From NCBI GenBank assembly GCA_020697135.1, contig JAJFBM010000002.1, positions 22,057 to 86,056 on the forward strand: a stretch of DNA of 64,000 nucleotides, in the 5' to 3' direction. This document shows positions 22,332-33,389 of the stretch, one piece after another. Within the stretch, counting starts at the first letter, position 1, and each line of letters begins with the position of its first letter. The stretch is from Rickettsiaceae bacterium. Its GTDB lineage: Bacteria; Pseudomonadota; Alphaproteobacteria; Rickettsiales; Rickettsiaceae. Under the pieces are notes generated by a model that was given only the letters and a program-made list of their open reading frames with translations, ran no database searches and was not told the origin of the DNA. The position numbers and the translations under genes are program-made.

Positions 22332-22664
22332 TTATTGTACTATCAAATAACCATTGGCTGTTTCAGGATGGAAATCACCAAAAAAATGATATTTTCCAGG
22401 CTCAAGTGGCGCTAGAATTATATTAATTTTCCCTCCAGCCGGTACAATTTTTTCTCTTTTCAAATCAAAACTTTCAAATTCTTCTACAGATTCATCTAAA
22501 TTATGTATGATTAATTTGATTTTTGTGTTTTGAGGTATAGTAATTTCATTTGGCACAAATTTATGATCTTTTATAGAAATCTCTACTATAAAAGCATCAG
22601 CACAGAAACCATTATTAACAATTGTTATAAATATAAAAAATAAATATAGGAATTTCTTTTTCAT
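22332..22664 (-). CDS. Secreted cupredoxin-domain protein
   Basis: Signal peptide; EISIKDHKFVPNEITIPQNTKIKLIIHNLDESVEEFES cupredoxin-like; directly upstream of FTR1. Confidence 0.8.
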   Translation of the reverse strand: MKKKFLYLFFIFITIVNNGFCADAFIVEISIKDHKFVPNEITIPQNTKIKLIIHNLDESVEEFESFDLKREKIVPAGGKINIILAPLEPGKYHFFGDFHPETANGYLIVQ

Positions 22665-22800
22665 CTATCAAATAAAATTTGTTTAATAATAATATTAAAC
22701 TATATAAAACTTCTTATCAAGCAGCAATGGTTTGAAATAAGTAAAATTATTTTAAAAATTTTTTGTATTAAATAAGAGACTAAAGCCTCAAAATATTAAT

Positions 22801-23562
22801 TTAGTTTATGCGTTTAGCGATAAATGCTGTAATAGGTATAGTTAGCAAATATATTAAACCTAGGAAAGGTATTACATACCAAGGATAAATAATCGCTGAA
22901 ATAATTAGCACTCCGAGCGACAATAAGATTATCCAAATGAACTTTGGCTTTATAGATACTTGCTTTAAAGATAAGGTTGGTAGACGGCTTGCAAGTAGGA
23001 AGCCTATTAATATAAGGTATATGGTTGTTGCAAGAATATGTGATTTAACATTAAAATTAAAGGCTGTTGTTAGATCGAAATCAAGTATTATAGGAATTAA
23101 TGCAAGTAAAGCCCCTGATGGAGCCGGCACTCCAACAAAAAAGTATTTTGCAAATTTAGAATTTTTAAAATCTGGATCATGAATACTTGTATTAAATCTA
23201 GCAAGCCTAATAGACATACACACTATAAATATCAATACTGCACACCATGATAATAATTTATATTCGAATTGATGCAGAGACCACAGATATATAAGAAATG
23301 ATGGAGCTATTCCGAAATTCGCGAAATCGCATAATGAGTCAAGCTCGGCGCCAAAGGTACTAGTTGCATTAAGTAAGCGTGCAATTCTTCCATCTATCCC
23401 ATCAATCATTGCTGCAATAATTATACATTCAACAGCTATTTCCCATTTACCTTCTAAAGCAAATCTTATTGAGCTCATGCCGACCGCGAGCCCAACTATG
23501 GTAATTAAATTAGGTAATAAATATTTGAGGGGCAATGGGTCTCTTAATTTTCTCAGCTTCAC
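22801..23562 (-). CDS. pssA: CDP-diacylglycerol--serine O-phosphatidyltransferase
   Basis: DGIDGRIARLLNATSTFGAELDSLCD (CDP-alcohol phosphatidyltransferase motif). Confidence 0.93.
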   Translation of the reverse strand: MKLRKLRDPLPLKYLLPNLITIVGLAVGMSSIRFALEGKWEIAVECIIIAAMIDGIDGRIARLLNATSTFGAELDSLCDFANFGIAPSFLIYLWSLHQFEYKLLSWCAVLIFIVCMSIRLARFNTSIHDPDFKNSKFAKYFFVGVPAPSGALLALIPIILDFDLTTAFNFNVKSHILATTIYLILIGFLLASRLPTLSLKQVSIKPKFIWIILLSLGVLIISAIIYPWYVIPFLGLIYLLTIPITAFIAKRIN

Positions 23563-23658
23563 TTATATCTACTTATTAATTTAGGCATAAAAAGACTATA
23601 AATATTTGATAAACGATAAGCAATTTAAACTGATAATTACTTAGCGTCTATCTATATT

Positions 23659-24354
23659 TTATCTTATTTCAAACTTTACTGGCTTACTTGCTTTACCGCT
23701 TAAGTCAGCTAAAATCGTTTCTGCACCAATCGTTGTTTGACCTTCACCTACTAAAGCTACTGTTCCAAGAGGCAAGTAAACGTCCATACGACTACCGAAT
23801 CTAATAATACCAAATCTTTCACCAGCTTTAACTTCCATACCTTCTTCTAAGTCGCAAACAATTCTTTTTGCAATAAGACCAGCAATTTGAATAAAAGCAA
23901 TTTTTTTCTTATTATGTGTTTCCATTAAAACAGACTGTCTTTCATTATATAGGCTTGCTTTGTCAAGTGAAGCATTGAAAAACTTACCTGGGTTATAATG
24001 TAACTGTAAGATCTTACCGGTTGCAGGCACTCTATTAACGTGAACGTTAAATACATTTAAAAAAATACTAATTCTTAGCATATCCTCATTAGGAAGACCA
24101 AGTTCTGCTGGAGGTTTAGTCGTCATAATACGCTGTACTATACCATCGGCAGGACTGATGACTAAATCATCATTCATTGGGGTATATCTTTCTGGATTTC
24201 TAAAAAAATAAGCACACCAACCAGTCGCAATAAACCCAATCCATCCTAAAGTACTGCTTACGGATGCAAGGATAAAAGTAGTGGCAGCAAATATCACAAT
24301 AAATATATAGCCTTCTTTGTGAATAATTTTTGATAAATCTTGGAATTGTTTCAT
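23659..24354 (-). CDS. psd: Phosphatidylserine decarboxylase
   Basis: [24 protein letters not shown] with C-terminal (L)G(S) processing site. Confidence 0.93.
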   Translation of the reverse strand: MKQFQDLSKIIHKEGYIFIVIFAATTFILASVSSTLGWIGFIATGWCAYFFRNPERYTPMNDDLVISPADGIVQRIMTTKPPAELGLPNEDMLRISIFLNVFNVHVNRVPATGKILQLHYNPGKFFNASLDKASLYNERQSVLMETHNKKKIAFIQIAGLIAKRIVCDLEEGMEVKAGERFGIIRFGSRMDVYLPLGTVALVGEGQTTIGAETILADLSGKASKPVKFEIR

Positions 24355-24860
24355 AGTTCCTCTAAATGATACATAGGCGCTGATAACAAGTTTAATTTTG
24401 TTATTTTCAAAAAACAGTTATTTTAAAAACAAACTTGATGTCAAGAAATTAATTTTATTATCGGCATGATAGTAGCAAGAATAAAGACGGTCAAGTTATA
24501 ATTTAGGATTATAAATGTAAAATTATCATTAGTGAGTAAAAAAGTAATACTGGCACTATTTTTTTAAGTAAAATTAGTGACTTTTTACTTTTGAAGTAGA
24601 TTTCCTTTTAGAGTTATTACTTTTATTTGCTGAAATTAGTTAGAGATAAATTTTTATAAATATATAAGATTACAATGGATCAGCATTAAATATTTCTGCA
24701 ATCCATAAGAGATTTTACTTTACCTATTCCCCTTTACCTAATATGACATTAATTTTTGTGCAATATTATTATTTAGTGAATATGCTAAAGCATGCATAGC
24801 TTAATTTCTTCCGCAAAAAATTCTATATATATCCTAGGTGGTTAATGACTTATATCTATA

Positions 24861-25002
24861 GATCTCTTTCGAAACTAGTTTATGGTAGAGAATTTGAAGG
24901 AGATGAGGCACACAGAACCTCAGTGTACTTACTTGTAAATGAGGATTCGAGTCTAGAGGCGACATAAAAATTATCAGCAGAAATCTAGTTTCGAAAGAGG
25001 TC
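24861..25002 (+). repeat. RPE1-like palindromic element, copy A (142 bp)
   Basis: 18-bp TIRs GATCTCTTTCGAAACTAG/CTAGTTTCGAAAGAGGTC (1 mismatch); homologous along its length to copies at 33263 and 51389. Confidence 0.9.
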
Positions 25003-25072
25003 TTATGAATAATGATTTATTAGTATTATTAAATATTTTAGAGAAATTTGCAGATCTAATATTATAATTTAT

Positions 25073-28000
25073 TTAAGCACGGAAAACTTTAAGGTATCCA
25101 GAAGTATTTATATTCATATAGTCTAGATTAGAACTATTATTATCATTAGCTATAAATATTTTGCCTTCTATATCCCCACTACCATTATAATTAAAATATT
25201 GATTTAACGATGCGCCAGGGTCAAAACTCGCTGTAAAATCTTTACCTTGTATAACTTTAAGACCTCTCGATCTAAAGCCTTTTTGTATTTTTACCTTTGC
25301 ATTATAAGTAGTGAAATAACCGAGGGTGTTTTGATAACCAACATTTTCTTTGAACGTCAAATCATTTAAAGTTTTAAATATTATATTTTGGTCGTTATCT
25401 AAGGTGTTATTGAATAATATATTACCACTGCTTGTATCAATCTCTATGGCATCCTTTAAAGAGGTCGATATATCAAAGGTAAGCTTAGTACATGTAGGAG
25501 TTATATCATCGCCTAAATAAAGCTTTCCTGTACCTAAAAACTCTAAATCATTGTTACTTATAATCTTTTCATTTGTTGTATAGCTTCCTCTACTCATATT
25601 GAACTTTGTAGGGCTAATAATATTAATGTTTTTCTTAAGATCAAGTCTGCCTGATACACTATTAAACGTAGCGCTTAAGTCTAAATAATCACCTGTGCCT
25701 TTTAAATCAAATATAATAATAGCCTTTGTACCATTATCTATTGCGAAATTTTCATGCAAAATAATATTTCTACTAAAGGACGGGTCTAGATTACTAGTCA
25801 AGATGCCGCCAAGATTAAGCAAGCCAATACTTGGGTAAGCTAATATATTATTATTTGCTATAACATTTCTTAAATGAATAGTATCTGTATTTGTTGTTAA
25901 ATTACTATTGAATTCAATATGATCATATATAACCGAAGAGCTGCTTATATTTAAATTTGTTGTATGTACAAGTGGATCAATAAATTCAAAAGATCCCTTA
26001 TTTGCTGCAACTGTTGACTGCGAAGCACTTACGGTTATTGTTACCTTACTCGTATCAAATATTTCTGACCTTATATAGTTATAAGCTGATGATACTTTAA
26101 GTGCGTCTATATTTAAGTTACCTAAATATAATTCGCTTGAACTTGTCATTTCATTGAATATTGAAGCTGATTTTATATGGCTTACTACAGTAGTGGCTAC
26201 ATCCATTGTTGCTGATTTCGTCTTTTGAGCTATATAAATATTTCCTGTTATATTCAAAGTAAGCATAGATAAATCCAAAATATCAGCTATCAAGCTTATA
26301 TAACCAATATCACTAACATTACTTATAATATTGGAACCAGTATCTGTTTTAATACTAACAGCATTTGTTGTGGTACCAGTAATAGTGGGCGCACCAGAAC
26401 CAGTAGAAGTTGAGGCTGCGCCATTTCTAAGCCTGACTCCGTTAACACTGCTTATAGCCACCCCACCAGTAAATATAGCATTACCGTTAATATCTAAAAC
26501 TGTTGAGCCATCTATCCTAATATCGTCATATATATTCCGCTCAGCAGCACTAGAGGCATTCAGCGTAATAGTACCAGTACCAATTGTAGAAATCGTTGAA
26601 GCATTATAAACATAGCTACCTTGATTTGCTGCTGTCGCTGTCAGGCCTTTACAATTAATGATAATATCCCCATCCCCAGTAAAAAGCTGCGCATAGGATA
26701 ATTTAACACCATATATATTTGTAACTGCACCTATTGTATAATCTATAGTTGGGTCTAAGCCACCACCGAGGGTAATGTTTCCACCAAGACTAATTAGGAC
26801 TGATTCTCTATCTACGACTGCGCCAAGAATTTCTATTGCACCTGCTCTAGAAGCGTCGCTATCTGTACATAAAGTAATATTTAACTTGTCTGTAGCAGCT
26901 GTAATAGCAACATTATTACCAATCCGTATATTATTTGTAGCTCTAAGTAATATATCTTGCGTTCCCCTTATATTTCCTACACTAATTATTGTAAGGTCAG
27001 CTAAATTCGTATTACAAGCAGTTAAATTGATATTACCTATGGTAGTAGCATCTCCTATGTTGTTTGTACCAATATAAGTCATTATCCCATAACCGGTTGC
27101 TGCTGTACCATCAAGAGTAATTGTTGCAAAACCTGTTGAAGAGATTATAGAAGTATTAGAAATATTTATCCCATCTGCAGTAGTATTATTTCCTCTAATC
27201 GTACCGGTTATACTAATATTACCCGCACTATTTGTAATAGTTAATGAGTTAATAATTACTCCATTATTATTTGTAGCGCCTGTACCAGAAGCAGCATTTA
27301 TAGTAATTAACTCACTACCTCCAAATGAGATGGCACCTGAGGAAAACTTTACACTATAATTTAATCCTGCAGTAAAAGCTGAATTCCCTCCTATAGCTGT
27401 AATCTTAAGATCTGCATCTTGTACGCTTACTGTACTAGCGCTCGAAGAGATACCAGTATTGGTAGCAGTATCTATAGCTTCTCTAGAACCAGTGAGTATT
27501 ATAGAATCTGTACCCGAAGCTTGGATAGGATTTAGAAAATACGTAACACCATAATTATCATTTCCTGTTCCACCACCTCTAATCCTAGTAATAGTTATAT
27601 CCCCATCTAAAGAACTGATACTATCATAGGCTGCATTTACCCCATAGTTATTTGATATATTATCGCCACCTTTCCCATTCAAAGTAATAGTGTCACACTC
27701 CTCGGTTTTCAAGCTAATAGTAGACATTGCTTTCCCGTATCTAATGTTACCTCCATCACCATAGACTTTACCATTAAGAGTAATATCTCTACCTTCTGCA
27801 GAAAGCTTACTATTCACTAATCTAATTCCCTTACAGTTAAGTCCCCCACCAGTCGTTGTTCCTACTATATAACCAGTTGTAGGGTCAGCGCTGCCTCCAA
27901 AGATAATGTTTCCACTAAGAGTTTTTATAACAAGCTCTGTTCCAGCATCTGTTCTTGAGAAATTAATAATACCGCCTAAACTACTTGCACCATCTGATGT

Positions 28001-29470
28001 TGTGATAATATCTGAAGCTATAATTATATTACTTAATTGTGTATTAGCCCCTACTATTGCCGTACTTACTCTAACATCTATACCCGAATCAAGGGCAGCA
28101 GTAATTGACGCTAGGTTCAAGGTTGCTGAATCAGCAGTAGATGTGAAACTTGGGCCGGCGCTCATATTAAGCGTAGCCCTTGTTATTGTAATATCATTTG
28201 GATCAAGTAACCATTCACCTGGGCTTAAGCCCCCTTTAGTACTAGCTGTACCATATATGTTAAGCTGCTTACCTGAGGTCTCTATTAACCCTCCTTTACC
28301 TTTTGCATCGCCTCTAGCTCTTATGTTCCCTGCAAAAATTGTTTTTTCATTACCCCATACTATAACTTTACCACCATCAACTTGAGCTGAACTAGCTGTA
28401 ACTTTAGTATCCTCGTCAATATAACTATACATCCCGCTTGGTAATGTTTGTGCTCCTTGGAAGGCACCTCCAATATAAATTCCACTGCCAGCTAATAGGC
28501 CGTCAGCGTTCAGTGTGGCGTTAACTGTAAGAAGAGTTTCTCTTGCAATAGCGATAATGCGCCTTCCAACACTTTGGTCAGATGACGCATTTATTTCGCT
28601 GCTAATTATAAGTTCATCGTGGCCCAATTGTTTTATATATCGTTCATAACCTTGGTTAGGGGTTGCATCATTCCGACCTAGAAATATTATTTTACCATTT
28701 TCCTCTACAATAGAATTAGCCCTTATTTTGCTAGTAACATCTATTACACTATCTATAGCTCCTCTTGCTTTCTTAGTAGAGAGCTCTATAATCCCCCCAT
28801 CATCTTTACTGAAAGCGCTCATTCGTAGCGATTGGCTCTCAAGCTGATCAGTAACTTCAAGCTCTATCAACTTATCGCCATTCATATCGAGCGTAAATCT
28901 ATCGTCACTTGATAAAGTAACCTTACTAGGCTTATACTTTATGCTCTCTGTATTCTTTACGTGAGGCGGAACAAAGCCTAAGGATTCAGACTCTATAGTA
29001 GTAATCTTCCCTTCTTTTATAATGCTAGCATTAGCGTGGCTTGACAGATTAAATTTTAAGCTTCCGGCACGCATGAAATCATCATTTAAGATGTTTGGAC
29101 TACTCGCAATGAGCCCTCCAACATCCATTTGTGAGGTTGAACCAAATATCACACTATCAGGATTTACTATTATTACATTGCTGTTTGCAGTCAAACTACC
29201 ATCTATCAAAGAAGCAAAATCGGATTTTACACTATTTAATATAATGGCATCTTGTGTAGGATGTTTAAATTGTGTGGTTTTGTTAACATGAATATCAAAA
29301 CTTTTCCAATCAATTAATACTCTTTGACTTTCTTGGGTTATAACTAAGGAATTAGGTTCGGTTGAGATTAAAGCTTTACCTCCAATCACTTCTCCACCTT
29401 CAGGATTTGCTGACGCTATAGTTGCATAAAGAGAGAGCAATATTATAGCTGTTAAAATTATCAGTATCAT
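25073..29470 (-). CDS. Filamentous haemagglutinin N-terminal (TPS) domain protein; TpsA-like secreted adhesin
   Basis: Signal peptide, TPS domain (GGKALISTEPNSLVITQESQRVLIDWKSFDIHVNKTTQFKHP, NPDSVIFGSTSQMDVGGLIAS), then 1200-aa beta-helix-like Thr/Ser/Gly/Asn repeats. Confidence 0.9.
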   Translation of the reverse strand: MILIILTAIILLSLYATIASANPEGGEVIGGKALISTEPNSLVITQESQRVLIDWKSFDIHVNKTTQFKHPTQDAIILNSVKSDFASLIDGSLTANSNVIIVNPDSVIFGSTSQMDVGGLIASSPNILNDDFMRAGSLKFNLSSHANASIIKEGKITTIESESLGFVPPHVKNTESIKYKPSKVTLSSDDRFTLDMNGDKLIELEVTDQLESQSLRMSAFSKDDGGIIELSTKKARGAIDSVIDVTSKIRANSIVEENGKIIFLGRNDATPNQGYERYIKQLGHDELIISSEINASSDQSVGRRIIAIARETLLTVNATLNADGLLAGSGIYIGGAFQGAQTLPSGMYSYIDEDTKVTASSAQVDGGKVIVWGNEKTIFAGNIRARGDAKGKGGLIETSGKQLNIYGTASTKGGLSPGEWLLDPNDITITRATLNMSAGPSFTSTADSATLNLASITAALDSGIDVRVSTAIVGANTQLSNIIIASDIITTSDGASSLGGIINFSRTDAGTELVIKTLSGNIIFGGSADPTTGYIVGTTTGGGLNCKGIRLVNSKLSAEGRDITLNGKVYGDGGNIRYGKAMSTISLKTEECDTITLNGKGGDNISNNYGVNAAYDSISSLDGDITITRIRGGGTGNDNYGVTYFLNPIQASGTDSIILTGSREAIDTATNTGISSSASTVSVQDADLKITAIGGNSAFTAGLNYSVKFSSGAISFGGSELITINAASGTGATNNNGVIINSLTITNSAGNISITGTIRGNNTTADGINISNTSIISSTGFATITLDGTAATGYGIMTYIGTNNIGDATTIGNINLTACNTNLADLTIISVGNIRGTQDILLRATNNIRIGNNVAITAATDKLNITLCTDSDASRAGAIEILGAVVDRESVLISLGGNITLGGGLDPTIDYTIGAVTNIYGVKLSYAQLFTGDGDIIINCKGLTATAANQGSYVYNASTISTIGTGTITLNASSAAERNIYDDIRIDGSTVLDINGNAIFTGGVAISSVNGVRLRNGAASTSTGSGAPTITGTTTNAVSIKTDTGSNIISNVSDIGYISLIADILDLSMLTLNITGNIYIAQKTKSATMDVATTVVSHIKSASIFNEMTSSSELYLGNLNIDALKVSSAYNYIRSEIFDTSKVTITVSASQSTVAANKGSFEFIDPLVHTTNLNISSSSVIYDHIEFNSNLTTNTDTIHLRNVIANNNILAYPSIGLLNLGGILTSNLDPSFSRNIILHENFAIDNGTKAIIIFDLKGTGDYLDLSATFNSVSGRLDLKKNINIISPTKFNMSRGSYTTNEKIISNNDLEFLGTGKLYLGDDITPTCTKLTFDISTSLKDAIEIDTSSGNILFNNTLDNDQNIIFKTLNDLTFKENVGYQNTLGYFTTYNAKVKIQKGFRSRGLKVIQGKDFTASFDPGASLNQYFNYNGSGDIEGKIFIANDNNSSNLDYMNINTSGYLKVFRA

Positions 29471-29706
29471 TTTCCGTTAATTACATTATCTACATTCTAT
29501 TAAAGATTAACACTCGTCAAGTTAACAAATGGTTAATTTGTAATCCTCTATATTTATCATAACAATAGATCATTATTGCTGTTGTAATTTTACTACAGTA
29601 GTCATATTTGGAATAATATACAGTTAAAAATAAAAGATTTTACTTAAAGCTTATTATAAGGTATATTGTTTACTTAAAGGTTAACATCTCTATTTAGTAT
29701 TCACAA

Positions 29707-29982
29707 ATGATGGAAAAACTTATATATGAGCGCTTAAGCTCATTAAATCCTATCAAGCTTTCGATTATAGATGAAAGCCATAAACATCATGGGCATCAGC
29801 CTGACCTACCAAGCCATGGCACACATTTTAAAATAGAAATTATTGCAGATTGTTTTAAAGGTAAAAATAAAGTTACTCGTCATAGAATAATCTATAATGC
29901 CTTAAACGAAGCGTTTAAAGGACATTTACATGCTCTATCGATTAAAGCAAGTACGCCTGAAGAAGTGAGCCCGAGTTTATGA
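29707..29982 (+). CDS. BolA family protein
   Basis: IDESHKHHGHQ...GTHFKIEIIADCFKGKNKVTRHRIIYNAL. Confidence 0.93.
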   Translation: MMEKLIYERLSSLNPIKLSIIDESHKHHGHQPDLPSHGTHFKIEIIADCFKGKNKVTRHRIIYNALNEAFKGHLHALSIKASTPEEVSPSL

Positions 29983-31097
29983 AATGTTTTAATAATATAT
30001 TAGGGTCTATAATCAAAATAAGCTTTATAGCCACAATAATTGCAATAATATATTTTCTCTTTGATAGCACCAAACCTTTCCACCATGGAAGAACAAATGA
30101 CCATTTTGATGGAAAGAGGTTCCATAATTATAATCCGGATGAAGGTATTTTTACTTTAAGCGATATAGGCAAGTGGCAATTTTATGAATTTAAAGATGAT
30201 ATAAAAAAACTTTGGCCTGAATTTTTAGACGATTTCACCTATAATAAAGAAAATATTGAACAAGTTGTTCCAAATGGTACAATCAAAATAACTTTCATCA
30301 ACCACGCTACCTTCTTAATTCAAGTCAATAACCTTAATATTCTAACAGACCCACTTTTTGCTAAAAGAGTTAGCCCTGTTAATTGGATTGGCCCAAAAAG
30401 ATATCGCCATCCAGGCATTAAACTTGCAGATTTACCAAAGATTGACTATATAGTAATTAGTCATGATCATTATGATCATTGTGATGTTACTGCGATAAGA
30501 ACCCTTCAAGAAAAATTTGGCACGAAAGTTTTAGCTGGTCTTGGTATGAAAAACTTTCTTAAATCTTTTGGTATTACTAGCCAAGATTTAGACTGGTGGC
30601 AAAAGATCAGAGATAAAGAGAATATTGTTGATATAAATTTTGTCCCAGCCGTACATTGGTCTGGTAGATATGGGCTTCTTGGTAATAATAGAACATTATG
30701 GGGGGGGTTTGTTATAGCTTCTTCTGCAGGTAATATATATTTTTCTGGTGACACAGCCTTTGGTACGGGCAATATATTTAAAATGATCAAAGAGAAATAC
30801 CAAGAATTTGCATATGCTATTCTGCCAATAGGCGCATATGAGCCTCGTTGGTTTATGAAAGTGCACCATATAAATCCTGATGAAGCTGTTGAAATCCATA
30901 AAGTAATTCAACCTGAGCGTAGTATTGCCGCACATTTTGGTTGCCTTGCACTCTCCATGGAAGGAGAAGGAAAGCCTGAAGAAGATTTAATATCTGCACT
31001 GCGTAGAAGCCAAATCCCTACATCTAAATTTCTTATATTGAAACATGGGGAAAGTTCAAAACAGACGAGTAAAGTGTTTAGTTTCCTGGTAAGATAG
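29979..31097 (+). CDS. MBL-fold metallohydrolase (NAPE-PLD-like)
   Basis: ITFINHATFLIQ, SHDHYDHCD, FSGDTAFG, HINPDEAVEIHK; ATGA overlap with bolA. Confidence 0.92.
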   Translation: MKCFNNILGSIIKISFIATIIAIIYFLFDSTKPFHHGRTNDHFDGKRFHNYNPDEGIFTLSDIGKWQFYEFKDDIKKLWPEFLDDFTYNKENIEQVVPNGTIKITFINHATFLIQVNNLNILTDPLFAKRVSPVNWIGPKRYRHPGIKLADLPKIDYIVISHDHYDHCDVTAIRTLQEKFGTKVLAGLGMKNFLKSFGITSQDLDWWQKIRDKENIVDINFVPAVHWSGRYGLLGNNRTLWGGFVIASSAGNIYFSGDTAFGTGNIFKMIKEKYQEFAYAILPIGAYEPRWFMKVHHINPDEAVEIHKVIQPERSIAAHFGCLALSMEGEGKPEEDLISALRRSQIPTSKFLILKHGESSKQTSKVFSFLVR

Positions 31098-31186
31098 CTT
31101 TGATATAGTTATTTTAAGGCTGAAATGTTACCTATGTCTTTGGTAAATAAGTTACCTATCAATGCAGTATAAAAGAGAAGGTTTTC

Positions 31187-31261
31187 TGGAGCGGGTGAAG
31201 GGATTCGAACCCTCGACTTCGACCTTGGCAAGGTAGCGCTCTACCCCTGAGCTACACCCGC
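31187..31261 (-). tRNA. tRNA-Gly (anticodon GCC)
   Basis: Reverse complement GCGGGTGTAGCTCAGGGGTAGAGCGCTACCTTGCCAAGGTCGAAGTCGAGGGTTCGAATCCCTTCACCCGCTCCA; cloverleaf complete, CCA encoded. Confidence 0.97.
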
Positions 31262-31540
31262 TTAAGTGTGTTTTCTAGAAGCATATAAATGCTTGACTAG
31301 TGCCTTGGACTTGTGTCAAAGATACTGAATTCTTCGCAGAAATCAAGCAGTAAAATTATAAAAAACAAAAAATTTTCATATTACAGATAAAAGACGTTAA
31401 AGATCCATTCTTTAGCTATATTAAATCAAAAAAGTAATGGACGTTATTTTCAAAAAATGCCTTATATAAAATCCTTGACACTCTTAAAGCGATATTTTAG
31501 TCTTTTAAAAAGACAATAAAATTTATTAATGGAGAAGGAA

Positions 31541-32236
31541 ATGCTATCATCATTAAAAAGGAACTTGATCTTCCTTATAATATTTTTACCGCTACAAGTT
31601 GTGGCAAGCCCTGCGCCTGCAATGGAGTCTTCACCTAATCACGTTATAACTAATATTAGGGAAATCTTACTTGGAAAACCCGTTGGTAAAGGCACAGTTG
31701 GGGTAATACCTTACCTTAAAAAGGGCAATAAAACTTTTATTCTACTTGGTAGAGAAGATATAAATGGCTCTGATAAAAAGAAAGCAGGCACTTATTCTGA
31801 TCTTGGTGGCAGCACTAAAAATGATCAAACATTTTTAGATAACATGCTTAGGGAGCTTAAAGAAGAAAGTATGGGACTGATAACCCCTAAAGCTGAATAT
31901 GTATTAAACCAAGGTATATTTATTGTAAAGGACTCAAATGACAGAAGAATAATTTATGCGCTTATTCCTGCAGTTGATAGACTCTATGTACCAGCATTTG
32001 CTTTAAATGAATTTAGGGTTAAAAAACAGTCTACACTCTCCCCTCAAGAGGCTGAAAAGGACGAATTCGCCTGGCTTAACTTAGAAGAAATAATTGCCGC
32101 AGTTAAAAAAGATGCAAGCCTCGTAAAGGTTTCAGATATTGATGGTAAAATACATAATATAACATTAAGAAATTATTTTGTTGAGGATTTCATAAAGAAT
32201 CCTGAATTTAATAAAGCATTACTTACTCTTAAATAA
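31541..32236 (+). CDS. NUDIX hydrolase with N-terminal signal-like segment
   Basis: Nudix-like GGSTKNDQTFLDNMLRELKEESMG; RBS GGAGAAGG before internal ATG. Confidence 0.75.
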   Translation: MLSSLKRNLIFLIIFLPLQVVASPAPAMESSPNHVITNIREILLGKPVGKGTVGVIPYLKKGNKTFILLGREDINGSDKKKAGTYSDLGGSTKNDQTFLDNMLRELKEESMGLITPKAEYVLNQGIFIVKDSNDRRIIYALIPAVDRLYVPAFALNEFRVKKQSTLSPQEAEKDEFAWLNLEEIIAAVKKDASLVKVSDIDGKIHNITLRNYFVEDFIKNPEFNKALLTLK

Positions 32237-32248
32237 AAGAAGCTTCTT

Positions 32249-32833
32249 ATGGATAATTTAAGCTTAACGCGGAAACCTTTTTATTTTATTCGCCATGGTA
32301 AAACTGATTGGAACCATGAGCATAAAGTTATGGGGCAACAAGATATACCATTAAATGAAGAAGGTATGCAGCAAGCTGCAGAGGCCGTTGACATCTTAAG
32401 AGGTCTTCGTATTGAGCAAATTATCCATAGTCCCTTAAGGAGAGCAGCACAAACTGCTGAAATTATAAATTCGTTCTTAAATATTCCAATAATCTCCAAC
32501 CCTGGCTTAAAGGAATCCTGTAAGGGTATTATCGAAGGCAAAACGAGAGAGGAAGCTTCAGAAATTCGCGAATGGCTCGAAGGTGAAACACCTAGAGGAG
32601 CAGAGACTGAACAAGATTTTTTAAAAAGAATTATTAGAACTATAAATCTAATACTGGATACTAATAAGCTTCCACTACTTGTCTCACATAGCGGTGTATT
32701 TAAAGTTCTAGCATCTTATCTAGGAAAAGAAGGGTTGCATACTTCTAATTGCGGAATATATTATTTTAAACCTAATAATTCTACGAATGCTTGGGATATT
32801 ACTTTAATAGAATCCGTTGACATAAATAACTGA
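32249..32833 (+). CDS. Histidine phosphatase family protein
   Basis: FIRHGKTDWNHEHKVMGQQDIPLNEEG, HSPLRRAAQTA. Confidence 0.93.
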   Translation: MDNLSLTRKPFYFIRHGKTDWNHEHKVMGQQDIPLNEEGMQQAAEAVDILRGLRIEQIIHSPLRRAAQTAEIINSFLNIPIISNPGLKESCKGIIEGKTREEASEIREWLEGETPRGAETEQDFLKRIIRTINLILDTNKLPLLVSHSGVFKVLASYLGKEGLHTSNCGIYYFKPNNSTNAWDITLIESVDINN

Positions 32834-32838
32834 AAACT

Positions 32839-33309
32839 ATGAAAATTGCTTTATGCTCAGATGAATGGCTTGATATTAATAATTATGTACAATCATGGCT
32901 TGAAGAAAATGGCCATGAATGCCTATTATTTGGTTCGTTTAGCTCTCACAAAGAAGAACCTTGGGTAGAGGCTACCTCTAAAGCTGCAAGAGCTATAACT
33001 AATGGCGTGTGTGTTGAAGGGATATTTTTTTGCTGGTCTGGAACTGGTGCTTCTATTGTAGCTAATAAAGTACCAGGTATAAGAGCGGCCCTTTGTAATG
33101 ATCCGGAGACTGCAAGCCTCGCTCGCATTTGGAACCATGCTAACGTCTTAGTATTATCAAATAGAACCCTTACACCTGAGAAAGCTGATGCGCTTTTACA
33201 AGAATGGTTTAAGGACTATGATAAAACCATTGCTCAGGCAGAGGTTAATAAGATAAATAATAGCCCTCTTTCGAAACTAGTTTATAGTAGAGAATTTGAA
33301 GGAGACTAG
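32839..33309 (+). CDS. RpiB/LacA/LacB-family sugar-phosphate isomerase-like protein
   Basis: CWSGTGASIVANKVPGIRAALCNDPETASLAR; C-terminal ~14 aa (PLSKLVYSREFEGD) encoded by repeat copy B. Confidence 0.88.
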   Translation: MKIALCSDEWLDINNYVQSWLEENGHECLLFGSFSSHKEEPWVEATSKAARAITNGVCVEGIFFCWSGTGASIVANKVPGIRAALCNDPETASLARIWNHANVLVLSNRTLTPEKADALLQEWFKDYDKTIAQAEVNKINNSPLSKLVYSREFEGD

Positions 33310-33389
33310 GAACATATAACCGCAGTGCACTTACTCGTACATGAGGATTCGAGTCTAGAGGCGACGTACAAATTATCAGTAGAAATCTA
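33263..33389 (+). repeat. RPE1-like palindromic element, copy B (right TIR missing)
   Basis: Aligns to copies A and C; in frame with the 3' end of the RpiB-like gene. Confidence 0.9.

Noticed and set aside
24360-24860. Long non-coding gap upstream of psd considered as an ncRNA or pseudogene
   Set aside because: No clear hairpins, promoter or ORF remnant beyond the repeat at its end.
26331-29291. Several plus-strand ORFs (e.g. 26331-26609, 27906-28385) inside the TpsA gene
   Set aside because: They are antisense to a long, coherent TPS adhesin; low-complexity Ser/Thr codons produce open antisense frames. Not coding.
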